Shown in pieces: positions 10,653 through 23,097 of a stretch of 64,000 nt of DNA. The notes beneath the pieces were generated by a model. That model did no database searches. It saw only the letters and a program-made list of their open reading frames with translations, and was not told where the DNA came from. The number at the start of each line of letters is the position of its first letter. Within the stretch, counting starts at the first letter, position 1. The DNA is taken from assembly GCA_029747015.1 (NCBI GenBank), contig JAKOGI010000110.1, positions 527,233 through 591,232 on the forward strand. The letters are read 5' to 3'. The position numbers were made by a program, and so were the translations under genes. The DNA is from Carnegiea gigantea. Its lineage: Eukaryota > Streptophyta > Magnoliopsida > Caryophyllales > Cactaceae.

Positions 10653-13600
10653 AAACTGGAGGAGAGTCCAGCAAACCAAGCCTTGAACAGAGATGATTAT
10701 GTTGGTACTCACTCAAGGGTTTAGTCATAATGTCTGCCAGCTGATCTCTGGAGCTAACATGAGCTGTTTGCAAAAAACCTTCAACAATCTTGTCTCGTGT
10801 GTAATGACAATCAATATTGAGGTGTTTGGTACGTTCATGAAAAACGGGGTTGGCTGCAATGTGTTGGGCAGCCCTGTTGTCACAGTATAGAACAATGGGC
10901 AGTGGAGGAGGAATGTAGAGGTCATGTAGAAGATGTGAGATCCATTCCAATTCAGAAACTGTGGTTGACATTGCCCTGTATTCAGCCTCAGCACTTGATT
11001 TTGCTAATGTTTTTTGTTTTTTTTGTTTTCCAGGAAACCAGAGAGTTGCCTAGGAACACACAATAGCCAGTGAGGGATCTGGCACTAAGTTTGCAGTTTT
11101 CCCAATCTGCATCACTATAAACCGCTACTTGTAGGCTTTCATTTGCAGGATAATACAGTCCTTTGTTGGGGTTACCCTTCAAATACCTGAGCACATGCAT
11201 GGCAGCTTGGAAATGACTGTCCCTGGGAGCTTGAATGAACTGACTGCGGTGATGTACAGCATAAGATATGTCAGGTCTAGTCAATGTCAAATAGAGTAGT
11301 CTACTAATGACTCTTCTATATTGCTCAGGATCAGGTAAGGGTTGTCCAGTATCCACAGATAACTTTAAGCCTTTTGGAAGAGGAAACTTGGCAGGTTTTG
11401 CACCTGTCAGGCCAGCATCCATCAGAATATCCAGAATATATTTTCTTTGGTTCAAGAAAGTCCCCTTGGAGGATCTGAAAATTTCAATCCCAAGAAAATA
11501 TCTTGCAATGCCCAAGTCTTTAATGGTGAAGGCAGCATGCAAATCCCTTTTAATTTGAGCAATACTAGCAACATCATTCCCTGTAATCAGAAGATCAACC
11601 ACATAAACAAGTACAAAGGTGAAAAGCCCTTTCTGTAGCCTTGTGAATAGAGAGTAATCACTTTTGGACTGCTTGAACCCTTTGGACTGTAAGAATTTTG
11701 TAAGCTCCAAATTCCATTGTCTGGGATGCTTGTTTAAGACCATAAAGTGACCTTTGAAGCTTACAAACTTGCCCAGGCTTTGCCTTTGTATATCCTTCAG
11801 GAGGAACCATGTATACTTCTTCATCAAGATAGCCATGCAAAAAAGCATTGTTGATATCAAGTTGATGCAAAGGCCAACTCTTAGCAGTAGCAAGAGCTAT
11901 AAAAATTCTAACTGTGATGAGTTTGGCCACAGGTGAAAAGGTATGTTTGTAGTCTTTGTCTTTCACCTGTTCAAACCCTCTAATTACTAATCTTGCCTTG
12001 TGTCTCTCTACGGAGCCATCTGCCTTGTATTTAGTCTTGTACACCCACTTTGATGTAAGAGCCTTTTTTCCTTGAGGGAGAGAAGTCAATATCCAAGTAT
12101 GATTTTGTTCCAATGCTGTCAGTTCATGGTCCATTGCCTTCACCCAATCTGGATATAGCTTTGCTTGTGCATAGTACTTAGGTTCTGGTTGTTGTAACAC
12201 ATTTACTAGTGAGGACATGTAAGAGGCTGAAAGGTGTGCCAAATTTGAAAAAGTGAACAAAGGATAAGGTGTGGATGTAGAGTGAAAGCTTTGTGATTGA
12301 GAGGAAGAACTTAAGGGTAAAGAGACCGGCTGGGTATTATTTATAGCATTGGTTTTGATGGCTGATTCTAGAGCTGTAATAAATGATTTAGGACACACAT
12401 AGTCCTTAAGCCAGGTTGGTGGTGCTCTAACTCTAGAGGATTTTCTTGGAGGTGTCTCTACAACAGGTACCTGCTTAGGGAGTTGTGAATCATAATAGGA
12501 AGGAGAAGAAGTATTATAGACTGAGTCAGAAGGGTCAAGATGAAGAGGAACATTATGAGTCTTTGAAGGGGAAGGTCTGGACTGAGTTTTTGGGGAGTCT
12601 GATATGAAATGAGGGGCCAAATGGGGCACAATGGAACCATTTGGGGCCTCCATACAGGGAACACTGGTATTGCTTGAATCTTCTTTGAAGGGAAAAACGT
12701 TCGCTTTAAACAAGACATCTCTGCTGTGAAAAAATTTCTTTGTTTGCAAATCATAAAGTTTATAACCTTTAAAACCAAAGGTATATCCAAGAAAGATACA
12801 TTCATGTGCCATGGCCTCGAATTTGTCCATCTCCCCTACATTTGCAGCAAAACAAAGGCAGCCTATGGTCCTCAGTATAGTGTAATCTGGTGGTTTACCA
12901 TAAAGCCTCTCAAATGGGCTTTTCCAAGATAAGTTGGACATAGGCAACATGTTAATGATGTGTGTTGCAGAAAGTATACACTCACTCCAGAATGATTTGG
13001 GCAATCCTGCATGAAACCTTATGGCTCTTACAGTGTCAAGCAAATGTCTATGCTTTCTTTCTACAACTCCATTCTGTTGTGGGGTTTTTACAATTGATCT
13101 TTGGTGTAAAATCCCTTTGGATTTAAAAAATTCAAGGCAAGTGGACTGAATAAATTCAGTTCCATTGTCTGATCTAACCATAAGCAATTTTGTGTCAAAC
13201 TGAGTTTCAATCATTTGATGAAAATGTTTTATGGCACCCATGGCTTGAGTTTTATCTTGCAACATTTGCGTCCAAGTAGTTCTAGTAAAATCATCTGCTA
13301 TAGTAAGAAAGTATTTGGCACCAGTGATACTGACTATCCTGTACGGACCCCCAAGGTCCATATGCACAAGCTGAAATGGTTTAGAAGTGTTAATAGCACT
13401 CTTATTAAAAGGGAGTCTATGGAATTTGGTTAAAACACAAGTTTCACAGAAAAACTCCTTGGATAAGTATGGTTTACAATCAGCAATATGCTGCATTTTA
13501 CTGAATGAAGTATGACCAAGTCTAGAATGTAATATATCAATCACTTTGGAAGAACATGCTGAATTATTGCAAGGGGTGATATCTAAACTTGGTGAATTTG

Positions 13601-16600
13601 ATGTGAGAACTTCAGAGACATTGACTGCAGGAATAGGGATTTTGTCTTTGGAAGGAGATGTGAGAGTATAGAGCCCACCAGCCTTTTTGCCAACAGCCAT
13701 AATCAGCTTAGTTGAAAGGTCCTGAAAAATGCAATGAGTGGAGTAAAAGGTTGTGCGACACGGATTGTCAGACAAAAATTTTCCAACTGATAGAAGATTG
13801 TATTTAAAATCTAGCACATAAAGGACACCATGCAGTGTCAAGGAAGATGATATTGGGATAGTACCAATTATTGTGACAGGTTTTAAAGTGCCATCTAGCA
13901 GAGTGACAAACACAGGGTTATGTAAAGGGGTTGTATTGGAAAATAGGTCAAGGTTGAATGTCATGTGATCACTAGCACCTGTGTCAATAATCCAAGAACT
14001 CAAAGCACCTTTTAACACAGCACAGCTTATAGAAGATTGAGGGTCAGTTGAGACCATACCTGCAAAATGAGCATATGCATTGGAATCTGCATTTTGCATG
14101 TCCATCCCTTGCTTACCTTTGACAAGCTTCATCATTTCCTGAGCAAGTGCTTGTACAATATTAGTATCAACCTTGCCTAGAATAGAAGATGTAGTTGAAC
14201 CTGATGCACTGCTTCCAAAGGCATCATCAAGAGGATTGTCAGAGTTACTGTCAGCATAAGAGCTGACTATGTTCGCTGCAAATCTGGGGTTTCTTCTTGG
14301 TTTGATGTTCTCTTTAGGGCCTTGATACCATTCAGGATAGCCTATAATCTTGAAACATTGATCCGTGCTGTGACTAGACCTCTGGCAATGGTCACAAAAT
14401 CTATTGCCCTTGTTCTTCTTAAAATCCTTTCTGCCTTTAGCACCAGCATTCCCAGATTTAGTCACCATTGCAGTGATTGTACTATCTGAATCTCCAAAAG
14501 AATTAGTTTGTGTCCTCATAATATTTGCAGCTATTTCTCTATTAGCTGTTAAATTTCCAATAACATGCCTTTGAGTTTCTACTCTTCGTACCATAGAATA
14601 AGCCTTGTTAACACTTGGCAATGGATCAAGCAACAAAATCTGACCCCTTATGGCCTCATAATTCTCATTTAGGTGCATCAAGAAATGCATTAATTTTTGC
14701 CTTTCTGCAAGTTCCATGGTTTTTTTAACAGCTTTGCAATTAGGATCACAAATACAAGCAGATACTCCAGAAAGATCATCCAACTCATCTGTAACGCCCC
14801 AAATTAAACATGTTTCACTATTTATATCCTCCTTAATAAATCCCTTAATTATAATCTAGATAACCCAATGATAGGGGCATTACCGCCGTCCAAAAGGACA
14901 AGGCTTGAAACATGAGTGCTATAAAGAATATAACTAAGCGTAACCTCAAACATATACACTCACATCAAGTGTTAACCCATAAAGGGTTTATAAACCATAG
15001 TAAAATAAATCATTATATAGTCTACATTTTCATCCACAGAAGAATTTAATATACAGCTTTAAGGTATACATATACTGCATTACTTCTGATCCACCTGGAT
15101 CTCCTTGCTTCACTTATTCTCTTCAGCTGATTTGTTAGCATGAGGGCAATTCTCTGAGCATTTGCCTAAAACAAAACATGAAAATATTTCGAACTGTGAG
15201 CCGAAACTCAGTACATGCATTCCTGAATTGTTAAATGATCATTGAAACACTGGTTGGGTCTGCTTTGCAATTCATTTAAGCTCAAAACAGGGAATGAGAT
15301 GAATATAAAACTGCATTGTTGATTATTATCTGATAGTGAACCCCTTGATACTGTTACGATCTATGGATAGGTATACACCTGCCAAGCCGACCGGGGGACC
15401 TTGCCTGAAGCCGCGCGGGTAACTGAAGGGCAATGCCCTGCAACTGATAACTGACGGGATCACTAATTAACTGACAAATCACTGTGTAAACTGATTCATT
15501 GATGTACTTCAAAACATGATAACGTTGATAAATACACTCTGATTTCTAAAGATACAGGCAATGCACGTACCTGAAATCTTTAAAATGATATCTCACTTGA
15601 TAATATGTATGCACAATGAAAAATGATAGACTAGGCCCCATTTCTGTTTAAGAGGTATCATTATAAATAAATGTAGTTAGTAAACCATGTTCACTCACAT
15701 AATTTATAACTTTAGTGGAAATTGATTAATGAAAAAGACTTCTACAATCCCAATACTTCAATGTAAGGCAAGTTAAACCCAAATGATCTGAAAAATAAAT
15801 CAGTAAAGTTATTAAACTTGAAATGCAACAAACTGATACAAAATAGACCAATTGGAAAGATTGAGCTATTGAAATATGAGTTTCTGATATTTCTGAAATG
15901 AATAATGAAAAGTGTAATGCTTCTGAAATGGATAATAGAATGTGTAATGATTCTGAAATGGATAATAAAAGGTTTAATGCCATGAGAGGTTCATAGGGGC
16001 TCAAATGACCTCAGTTTGGTCCGTTAAGCACTAATTTCTTTCTTCACATAATACCGCTTAATAGTCTACTTTAGAAAATCCATATCTTTTACTCCCAAAC
16101 TCTAATTGAGATATAAAACCCCAATATGAAAAGATCATAATGTCCACTAAAACTTTCCTTCAGGACACAAAGTATGATTCACATAGTAAGGTCCCCAAAA
16201 TTTGGATAGAATACAAACATACACAATTTCAGTCCCATCTGCGCAGTTGTACAAAAACGACTATAACTTTTTCCACAGAACTCGGATTAAGGCGATTCAA
16301 AAGGAATTTGAAAGATAACTCATTGATCTATCCACACACGAAAAATCACAATTTTTGAGTTACCCAATCAATACCAATTTTTTTGTAAAGTTACTGTTCC
16401 AGTTCAGTTCCCAGTTTCAATGTATTCTGCACAGTCTTGAGTAAATTGGTCATAACTTTGTCCACACAACTCGAAATTGAGTAATTCCAAAGTCTATTGA
16501 AAGCTAACTCATCAAGATATCACTAGACCAAAAATCATGAATTTTGGATGTGCCAAACAGTACCAGTTTAATCCCGAAGTCACCCCTGTTTCAGGTCTGT

Positions 16601-18073
16601 TTACAGCTCACTAATCACATCTTTGCAATCTTTTCTTCACATAACCACCCACTAAAATAACTCCATAACTTATATACATCAGCATAAACATCTGGATATA
16701 CATTACCAATGCCAACTATCACAAAATCTCATTTAAAACAAGCCAAATCCATTACTTTAACTAAACTTGCATGATCAAGAACAATCCCAACCTTAGCATG
16801 CTTTCTTGCTTAACCAACCATTTAACACTTCAAAGATAACTCTAATACTTATCAAAATAATATGATAAACAATAAAAACCAACAAGAACAAGATTCAAAA
16901 TCAAAAATCAGCATGATAGGGATTGAAGTTTACTCACTTTGTGCTTGAATATATGAAGATTGAGGTGGTGTTTGATGGCAGTAGGAGTTGGGGATGATGG
17001 CTGGTGGTGTTGGGGGTAGGGGCTGGTGGCCGGAGGTGGCGGGGAGTGGCGGCAGCAGCCTTGAACAGCAGCTGGAAGGGGGCTGGTGGTGGCTGCCATG
17101 GAGGTTGAGAGGAAGAGAGAGAAAGGAGAGCTTTGGCCTTTGCTTGCTTGATTTACTTGGATGAAAATCATCCAAGTATACTTGGCTGAGTTTATACCTC
17201 CCAAAAATATCTTTTGCTACTTTAAATTAGGGGTATAGATGGTAATTACTTAAACAAATAGATTAGGAACTTGTTAGGCTGAAATCGGCCTTAAATGAAC
17301 TCGAGTTCGAAAAAAATCTCAAACCGGGTACGATTAATTTAATTTTTTTTCCAAAGCTCGAAATTAAATGTGATATCATGAAAAATTATTTAATCTTTTA
17401 AATCATAATTATCGAGGCCTACTATCAATTTTTTCGAAATTAATATGGTAAATGAAACGTGAATTGCAAAGTGGGGCCCAAAATTGAATTCTCTCAACTG
17501 GGATGATTAAATAAGATAAATAAATGTGAAAAATGAATAACATGACTTAATTAGATAAATAAATATGATTTAGGGTCGGGCTATTACATCATCCCCAAGC
17601 TTTTTCATCTTTGTGTAATATACTACCATAGAGTCATTTTCTTGATATAATTCAGACAATTCTTTTTCCAATTGATAAAGCAGCGGGCCATTACTTTGGC
17701 CAAAGCATTCTGTGAGTTCTTCCCAAAGTTGTCTTGCAGAATTGACATACAAGAAGGCCTTAGCTAGTTCATTTATCATTGAGTTTAATAGCCAACTTAC
17801 CACCATGTTGTCACATCTGATCCACTGATTGTGCAGTGGTGAAGTCAGTGCAGGTTTGGTGCATGAACCATCAATGAATTCAAGTTTTGTCTTAGCCTTC
17901 AAGGCAATCTTAACAGCTCTGCTCCACTTTTGAAAATTTGATCCATTCAACTTGACATTAACCAGCTGCATTCCAGGAAAATCTGAACTCTGCAAATACA
18001 ACGGGTCACCGTGGTATGTTTCTTGATACCTGCCTGTATCTGAATCATTCAGATCAGGTATTTCCTCAGACAT
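10645..18073 (-). pseudogene. Copia gag-pol, broken by frameshifts, a point mutation and a nested element
   Basis: Order on the minus strand: gag N-terminus (17594-18073, MSEEIPDLND start), nested element, gag C-terminus with the zinc knuckle CDHCQRSSHSTDQC, protease DTGASDHM, integrase (DDFTRT, VRSDNGTEF, NGVVERKH), reverse transcriptase and RNase H (LYCDNRAAQ, ADIMTKPL). An extra C near 11730 shifts the frame after GLKQAS. An extra A in an A run near 11020 shifts it again before SSAEAEYRAM. The polymerase motif normally YVDD reads YVVD, which removes one catalytic aspartate. Deleting the nested insertion rejoins gag as KKLGDELDDLSG in frame. It is therefore a once-active polyprotein that is now dead. 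Confidence 0.93.
14790..17588. mobile_element. 2.8 kb probable solo LTR nested in copia gag
   Basis: The insertion begins TGTAACGCCCC and ends GGGCTATTACA, so its termini are inverted versions of each other. It is flanked by a perfect 5 bp duplication TCATC (14785-14789 and 17589-17593). Removing it with one duplication copy restores the gag frame. It has no gag, pol or transposase. Long LTRs with such ends occur in Tekay/Del-type gypsy elements, so a solo LTR left by recombination is the best reading. A non-autonomous element of another class with similar ends is possible. Short ORFs inside are not meaningful. Confidence 0.82.
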
Positions 18074-18247
18074 GATTGAGCAATTTTAACAGGAAGAGGA
18101 CAGATCCAGAATCAATATCTTGGAGGCTGGATCAAAAGAACAATCGATCAAGAAAGAAGATAGTGTTTACTTGAAGCAGCTTGATTAGTTGTTGATACAG
18201 ACCAACTAATCGAAAAGAAAATTTCAGGATGTGAATAGAATCTAGAT

Positions 18248-18259
18248 GCTCTGATACCA
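18248..18259 (-). other. Copia primer-binding site (tRNA-iMet type)
   Basis: The minus strand reads TGGTATCAGAGC, directly beside the right LTR. It is the common plant primer site complementary to the 3' end of initiator methionine tRNA. It fixes the element's orientation. Confidence 0.95.
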
Positions 18260-18497
18260 TGTAAAATGTGAGATTATTAAAAATCGAAGCAAACACAGAG
18301 AAGAGAAGAACTGGGAGGTGAGCTTTTTAGCTCCATCCTCTATATGTTCATTATTTGAAAAGCTATATTTTTATAGGAGAGGAATGTGAATCATTTATAT
18401 ACACGGACAACTAATTCCTGCTGATGTCTAACAAACTCTCAACTGATGATGCTGATGTGGCATAGGGAGTAACAAACTTGTAACAGACTCCTCAACA
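18260..18497 (-). repeat. Copia 5' LTR
   Basis: It spans TGTAAAATGTGAG to CTCAACA, 238 bp, followed by target duplication ATTTC. It presumably carries the element's promoter. It differs from the other LTR at about eight sites, including GCTATATTTTTATAGGAGAGG versus GCGGTATTTTTACAGGAAAGG. Confidence 0.95.
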
Positions 18498-18590
18498 ATT
18501 TCCAAATTGAATTCACGCAGCGTGGACGACGTTCGATATGACCATGCAAAATCGAGGCGATGTATAACAATAGAGATGCCTGGTAATAAC

Positions 18591-18955
18591 AGATGTTTGG
18601 GTAAAAATAATTTTTGAGAGGATTTTAGCTGTTTTGATCAAATCAAACAACTAAAGAATGTTTGGTAAATAGTTATTTACAATAGCTGTTTAGTTCTAAA
18701 AAGCTCTTCCTATTAACCTTTTGGGGAGAGCTTTTTGTAAAAATGATATAATTATGTACAAGTTTGGGAAAAATTACACCACATATCATTAAGAACTAAT
18801 TTATAAATAACGGTATAAATGAAAATTTACCAATAATTTTTTTAGAAACAGCCCGTTTTTAACAGCTAATTCAAACAACTAATATAAATAACTAGTTCAC
18901 ATAGCTAACGGCTAACACAAATACCTTACAGTTGTTTGCTAAACACGGCCAATAT
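18591..18955. mobile_element. Small inverted-repeat element with TGTTTGG termini
   Basis: The left end GATGTTTGGGTAAA and the inverted right end GGCCGTGTTTAGCAAAC are similar. The interior resembles 39968-40337, with shared words such as TTAACCTTTTGGGGAGAG and GCTAACGGCTAAC. It has no coding capacity. It is likely a MITE just upstream of the SAM50 gene's 3' side. Confidence 0.5.
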
Positions 18956-19129
18956 AATTAACATATCAACTTATCAAGGCTCCCTTACCATTTGCAAATG
19001 AATCGCCAAATAATCAAAATTACAAAAAGAAAATCTATAAAATAAAGAAAGAAGTGGGAAAACATATATATTTAAAAGCAAGAAAACCGCCACCCCCATT
19101 TATGTAGCCATTCTCCCCTTGGAAAAAGG

Positions 19130-21809
19130 TCAAAGAATCTTGAAGTTAACTTGTGCCGTTGTCTTCCCTTGATCCCATCCAACTGCTTGTTTTTTCAAGA
19201 CATGGCAAAAGTTGAGCTGCACGTCAAAATTAAAGACAAACATGCATCAGCACATACTATGCCCAATCATATCACCAATATACTCTATCACATGTCATAA
19301 ATCTGTTACGTTTCGGATGAATGTAACCTTAATAAACGAGCAATTGATATAAGCCCAAAATAGATGTTAACCCGGTAAGGACGCCAACTTACTATTTTAC
19401 TTACATGCTTAACGGCAACTTGAAATATTGCATTCCATAAGAATGTAGCAAACAAGGGGCCGGGACGCATAAATTAGAGATGAAGTGACGAACCTCAATT
19501 GCACAAGGAAGTATTTTAGGTGGAATAACAAGTCCACATCCAATAGAAGTCCGAAATGTTTGCAAGAAATTTTTGTAAGAGAAATTGCGCCACCCCTTGT
19601 CATGGACATTAGCAAGGTTGCCAGTACAAGCAAACACATGACCATAGATGCCTGCATCTCTTAGGGTCTTCACAGGAAGATCAAAGGAAATGTTTGCAAA
19701 TGCAGACAATGCGAGATCTCCACCAAGAGCATCCCTGTGCAAAGTTTGTCTTCGTGGCTCGGAAGGACCTAACCCTCCATACGCAAATCCGGAAAAGGAA
19801 CCTAGCTGTCCAAGTGAACCAACTGGTGAAAAAGAATTACCACCCATAAAAATTCTATCAACTATAGATAGTTTCCTCCCCCAAGGGATAATTATGCCAC
19901 CCGAAATTCCAAAATTAAGGGCTGCGTTCGCCTTGCCCAATGATCTCAAAGGCAATGCATAACGCAAATCAAACTGCTGGCACAAGAACCGCGCACTCCT
20001 GACGTCAGGGTAAAGGCCAGCCAATTGAGTGACAAAATTATACGCATATCCTCGAGTGGGCCTCAAGGTTGAGTACATGTTAAGAACTTGATCAGATGTC
20101 TCCAAAGTGACCCTCTTATCAACTTGGTAGACGTACTTGATCGAGGATAGCAAATCATGCCCTAATTGGCGTCTTACCGACTTACTTGCAATTTGTGATG
20201 GATCAGTTGTTAATGTGCGCCATGCTAAGTCATATGACAATTTATGATTCTTGATATCCAACAGACTGAGAGCAAAGCCTAACGAGTTTTGTTTGTAAGA
20301 GGACAACTTAAGCAAGTCCTGAGATCCCAAATAAGCTCGAGCAGAAACTGGGCTGACCCAATCTCCTAATCTTGGCAATGAAACCTTAGTACTGAATTCT
20401 CCTCCCTTTTTTACTCCATTATAAGTTACAGATCCTTCCCAAGTGTCAGCTAAACCTAATAGGTTTTTCCACTTCAGGTTTACTCCAGCATCAGGACATG
20501 TAGCCTGTAAGTATACAAAGCTTGTGAGTATAACAATGCCACCCTGTATAATTGCGCATGTTACATATAATTGCAAGACAACACCACCACCACCTCCCAG
20601 TGTAGGTATCGTTTTCGCGGGGTCTGGGGAGATCCAACTGTAGGCAACCTTACCTCTACCGGCATTCGTACCCGTAGAGAGACTGATTCCAAGAGACATA
20701 TAATTGCAAGACAATTGTTCTTAATTACTGAGACCAACTTCTAGAGTTTCATCTAATAAATCACAATTCCTGGTGGCAAGAGTATTGTTTTATTGAAACC
20801 TACTTCATCTAGCAAATGAGAGGTTAGGTCTTGCTCACATTGTTGAATGAAAATTAGAGTGATTAGTCTCGTAACAGAGTTAGAACTGCTTTAAATGCCT
20901 GAACAACATATAATTAGCTTAAATCAACACTTGTAACAATTGTCAAAGGCCTAGTGTCTCGGAGTATTCAAACTTAAGACCCTCTCTTATGTTTAGCTTA
21001 AATCTTATTAATCTAATTAAATCTAACAAAAATTATCAACACTTACTATTGCCAAGATAATAACTTTCCTTTGGGGGGGTAATTATGAGTGTGAATATAT
21101 GACACTAGGTGCTCCTTATTAGTAAAAATCCTTTACCAAAAACACTACGGTCCAACTTAAGTTAGTTTTAGCTTGATTATATATATTTTGTACATGTATA
21201 AAGGTAGGTACATATAGTATAGTTTTAAAACTATCAAATGAATAAAGAAGATAACGAAATTACCCCAACACTAGCATCCAACGTAACGTTGGCCTGACGA
21301 AGCTTTTCTTGAGGGAGCTCTTTAACAGAAACAACAACGTTGACAGTGTCAGGCAGCTCAATTGGGCCATGGTGAAGCGTAACTTGGATGTAGTCGAAAA
21401 CGCCTAATTGCCATAGCCGACTTGTGGCATCCTTGATACCTTCCTTAACCTCTCCAAGCGTAGAAGCACGCTTCAAGTCATCCATGGTGGCTTCGATGAC
21501 CGAATCTTTGGTCCTAGAGTTCCCTTTGATAATCACATCGTGCACTCTTAGTGCTGGTCCTGCCAAACCACCTCCTAACCGTTTTTGGTCATCTAATATC
21601 TCCTTTTCTTCTTGTGGGAGTTTTGGATCGTCCAATTTCTCCTTTTCTTCTTGTGGGAGTTTTTGATTGTCTGATTTCTCCTTTTCCTCTTGTGGGAATT
21701 TTTGGTCGTCTGATATCTCCTTTTCTTCTTCTGGGGGTTTTGGGTCATCTGATTTTCCGGTTTCTTCTTCCCCTCTCTTTGCTTCTAATGCAGATGCAAC
21801 ACCTCCCAT
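19130..21809 (-). CDS. SAM50: SAM50 / Omp85-family outer-membrane protein, three exons
   Basis: This is the core subunit of the mitochondrial sorting and assembly machinery, which inserts beta-barrel proteins into the outer membrane. Exons: 21264-21809, 19494-20504 and 19130-19216, all joined in phase 0 with GT-AG borders, giving 547 residues. The N-terminus holds acidic 14-residue repeats (PQEEKEKLDDPKL type). A POTRA domain follows (VHDVIIKGNSRTKDSVIEAT to VNVVVSVKE), then a C-terminal barrel ending VKELPQEK...GKTTAQVNFKIL. The last exon was found by phase and by its LNFCHVLKKQ segment. The length fits the family. A SINE-like insertion sits in intron 1. A plastid OEP80-type assignment is less likely because only one POTRA is seen. 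The gene appears intact. Confidence 0.93.
20582..20695. mobile_element. SINE-like insertion in SAM50 intron 1
   Basis: A 114 bp piece contains GCGGGGTCTGGGGAGATCC, GGCAACCTTACCTCTACC and AGAGAGACTGATTCC, wording typical of the body of plant Au-like SINEs. It lies between perfect 19 bp direct repeats, ACATATAATTGCAAGACAA (20563-20581 and 20696-20714). Long target duplications fit LINE-driven insertion. The tRNA-like head with A and B boxes is not evident, so the copy is 5'-truncated. Confidence 0.72.
21565..21765 (-). repeat. Coding minisatellite in the SAM50 N-terminus
   Basis: About four to five 42 bp units encode 14-residue acidic repeats built on DDQK-(L/F)PQEEKE. Units differ by a few substitutions and keep the frame. 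They lie between the start and the POTRA domain, a region free to vary in this family. Confidence 0.85.
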
Positions 21810-22214
21810 CGTATTCCTTATTCCAAACTAAAGATGTTCCTCAATTCACAATTTATCGACCTCAAGAAAGATCTCAATACCATATTTATATGTATATATG
21901 TGTGTGCATATATATATAGGAAGGGTTCAAAAACCCTTCTTGAGGTGTGGACTCATTAGTTTGTGTGAACGTTTGTTGTCAACCGTTAGATCTTAAATTA
22001 ATGGCTAAGATCAGCAATGGGGTAATTAGCCCCTCATACCGGGGGGGGGGGCCTACGAGGGGGGTCTTGGACTCTCGTCACTCTAGCGTTTCTCAGTTTG
22101 AAAACACTCCGCTCTCTCTCTTTCTCTCTCTCTGAACGAACATAAAATTTGGCTTAGTTCTGGAAAATTTCGTTTCCTATCCTGGAACGATGACTTCTTT
22201 GCCCCATCACACGC

Positions 22215-22255
<41 letters not shown>

Positions 22256-23025
22256 GTGTGTGTGTGAAAAGCCGAGGTTGGTTGTAGTGGTAGCCATTGG
22301 TCTTCCGTCCACTGCAGACAGAGGCTTCTCCAGCGAAACTTACAGGGGGCGTGACCAAGAATCGCTGGCAAGTCTGTTAATTGTCTTATTCCAATTAATT
22401 CAACGGTGAGGTCAGTGTTCCCCCAATTAAGTCTAGGGTTTGAATTAGATCTAGGTCATTCTATTTCTCATAATTGCTCCCTCAACTTGTTGAAATATGG
22501 TGTTCTTACTATAGGGGTCTGATGCTGCCTTCTGGGCTATTTTGATCATCTTTGCTTGTGTTGAAGTGATAGTTGGATTGTCTAGCACTGCTAGAAGGAA
22601 GATTGTCTTGTCTCATTGAGTGCTTCAATTGATAATGATCTACTCTTTGTTAAAATGGTGTTGTAGCTTGGAATGAAGGCTGCTTCTAGAGTTGGCTTTA
22701 AAGCATGTCAAATCTAGCTCATCAGTAAGATAATGATTTCCAAAAGCCCGATTGAGCTGATTGTGTTCTTCATAATCAGTAAGATGACTTTATTTGTTGC
22801 ACAGTTGCACTTGTTTGCGGTCTATGTGGCTCTTTTGGTTCGCTTGAGTAGTTGAATGAAAGATGTTAAATTTTACACTATTAAGGCCTTGATGTGATCA
22901 TGTGAGAGGCAACAAGGCCTCTAGTATGATCCCACTAAGACTGTTTGTCCATTTCTACGCCGAAGCTAAATGTGATGGACTTTGTTTCAGTGGCATTGCT
23001 TTGTATCTCAAAATTGCACGTGCAA
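21810..23025. other. SAM50 upstream region
   Basis: There is no second gene. It includes the likely promoter and 5' leader of SAM50, a G tract near 22041-22050, CT-rich stretches at 22110-22132 and 22220-22253, and AT-rich sequence. I cannot point to a defensible TATA box. Confidence 0.5.
22220..22253. repeat. (CT)n microsatellite
   Basis: About 17 CT units are followed by GCGTGTGTGTG, upstream of SAM50. CT-rich tracts are common in plant 5' leaders. Arg-Glu-rich ORFs here are artefacts. Confidence 0.95.
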
Positions 23026-23097
23026 AGCCTATTAGCTCAAGTGACAGAGCATTTGTGTATTTACACAAAAGATGTGGGTTTGAATCCCACACAGGCT
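23026..23097 (+). tRNA. tRNA-like sequence, probably a pseudogene
   Basis: The 72 nt stretch has a tRNA layout. An acceptor arm AGCCTAT pairs with ACAGGCT, with one mismatch. The D arm is GCTC...GAGC. The T arm GTGGG-TTTGAAT-CCCAC is perfect. Pol III boxes match consensus (TAGCTCAAGTG and GGTTTGAATCC). The anticodon region folds instead into a 7 bp stem with a 4 nt loop, so no normal anticodon can be assigned. It is likely a degenerate or tRNA-derived sequence. Confidence 0.5.

Larger units (their letters stand above)
10399..18497 (-). mobile_element. Ty1/copia LTR retrotransposon, full-length but defective, with nested insertion
   Basis: Two 238 bp LTRs (10399-10636 and 18260-18497) begin TG and end CA. 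They are flanked by a perfect 5 bp target duplication ATTTC (10394-10398 and 18498-18502). The element runs on the minus strand: the primer-binding site is beside the right LTR and a purine tract is beside the left. Without the nested 2.8 kb insertion it is about 5.3 kb, fitting small copia lineages such as Ale/Retrofit (an inference from size and sequence feel). The LTRs differ at roughly eight positions, about 3%. The gag-pol frame is broken, so it is not autonomous now. Confidence 0.97.

Noticed and set aside
16908..17204. Proline- and alanine-rich ORFs inside the solo LTR
   Set aside because: They are compositional. LTRs of this size often show such frames and nothing indicates expression.
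20610..20714. An additional SAM50 exon encoding STGTNAGRG upstream of the barrel exon
   Set aside because: It is out of phase with both neighbouring exons, lies within a SINE-like insertion bracketed by a 19 bp duplication, and skipping it joins 21264 to 20504 in frame.
22083..22358. Arg-Glu repeat ORF upstream of SAM50
   Set aside because: It is a translation of the CT microsatellite with no recognisable domain.
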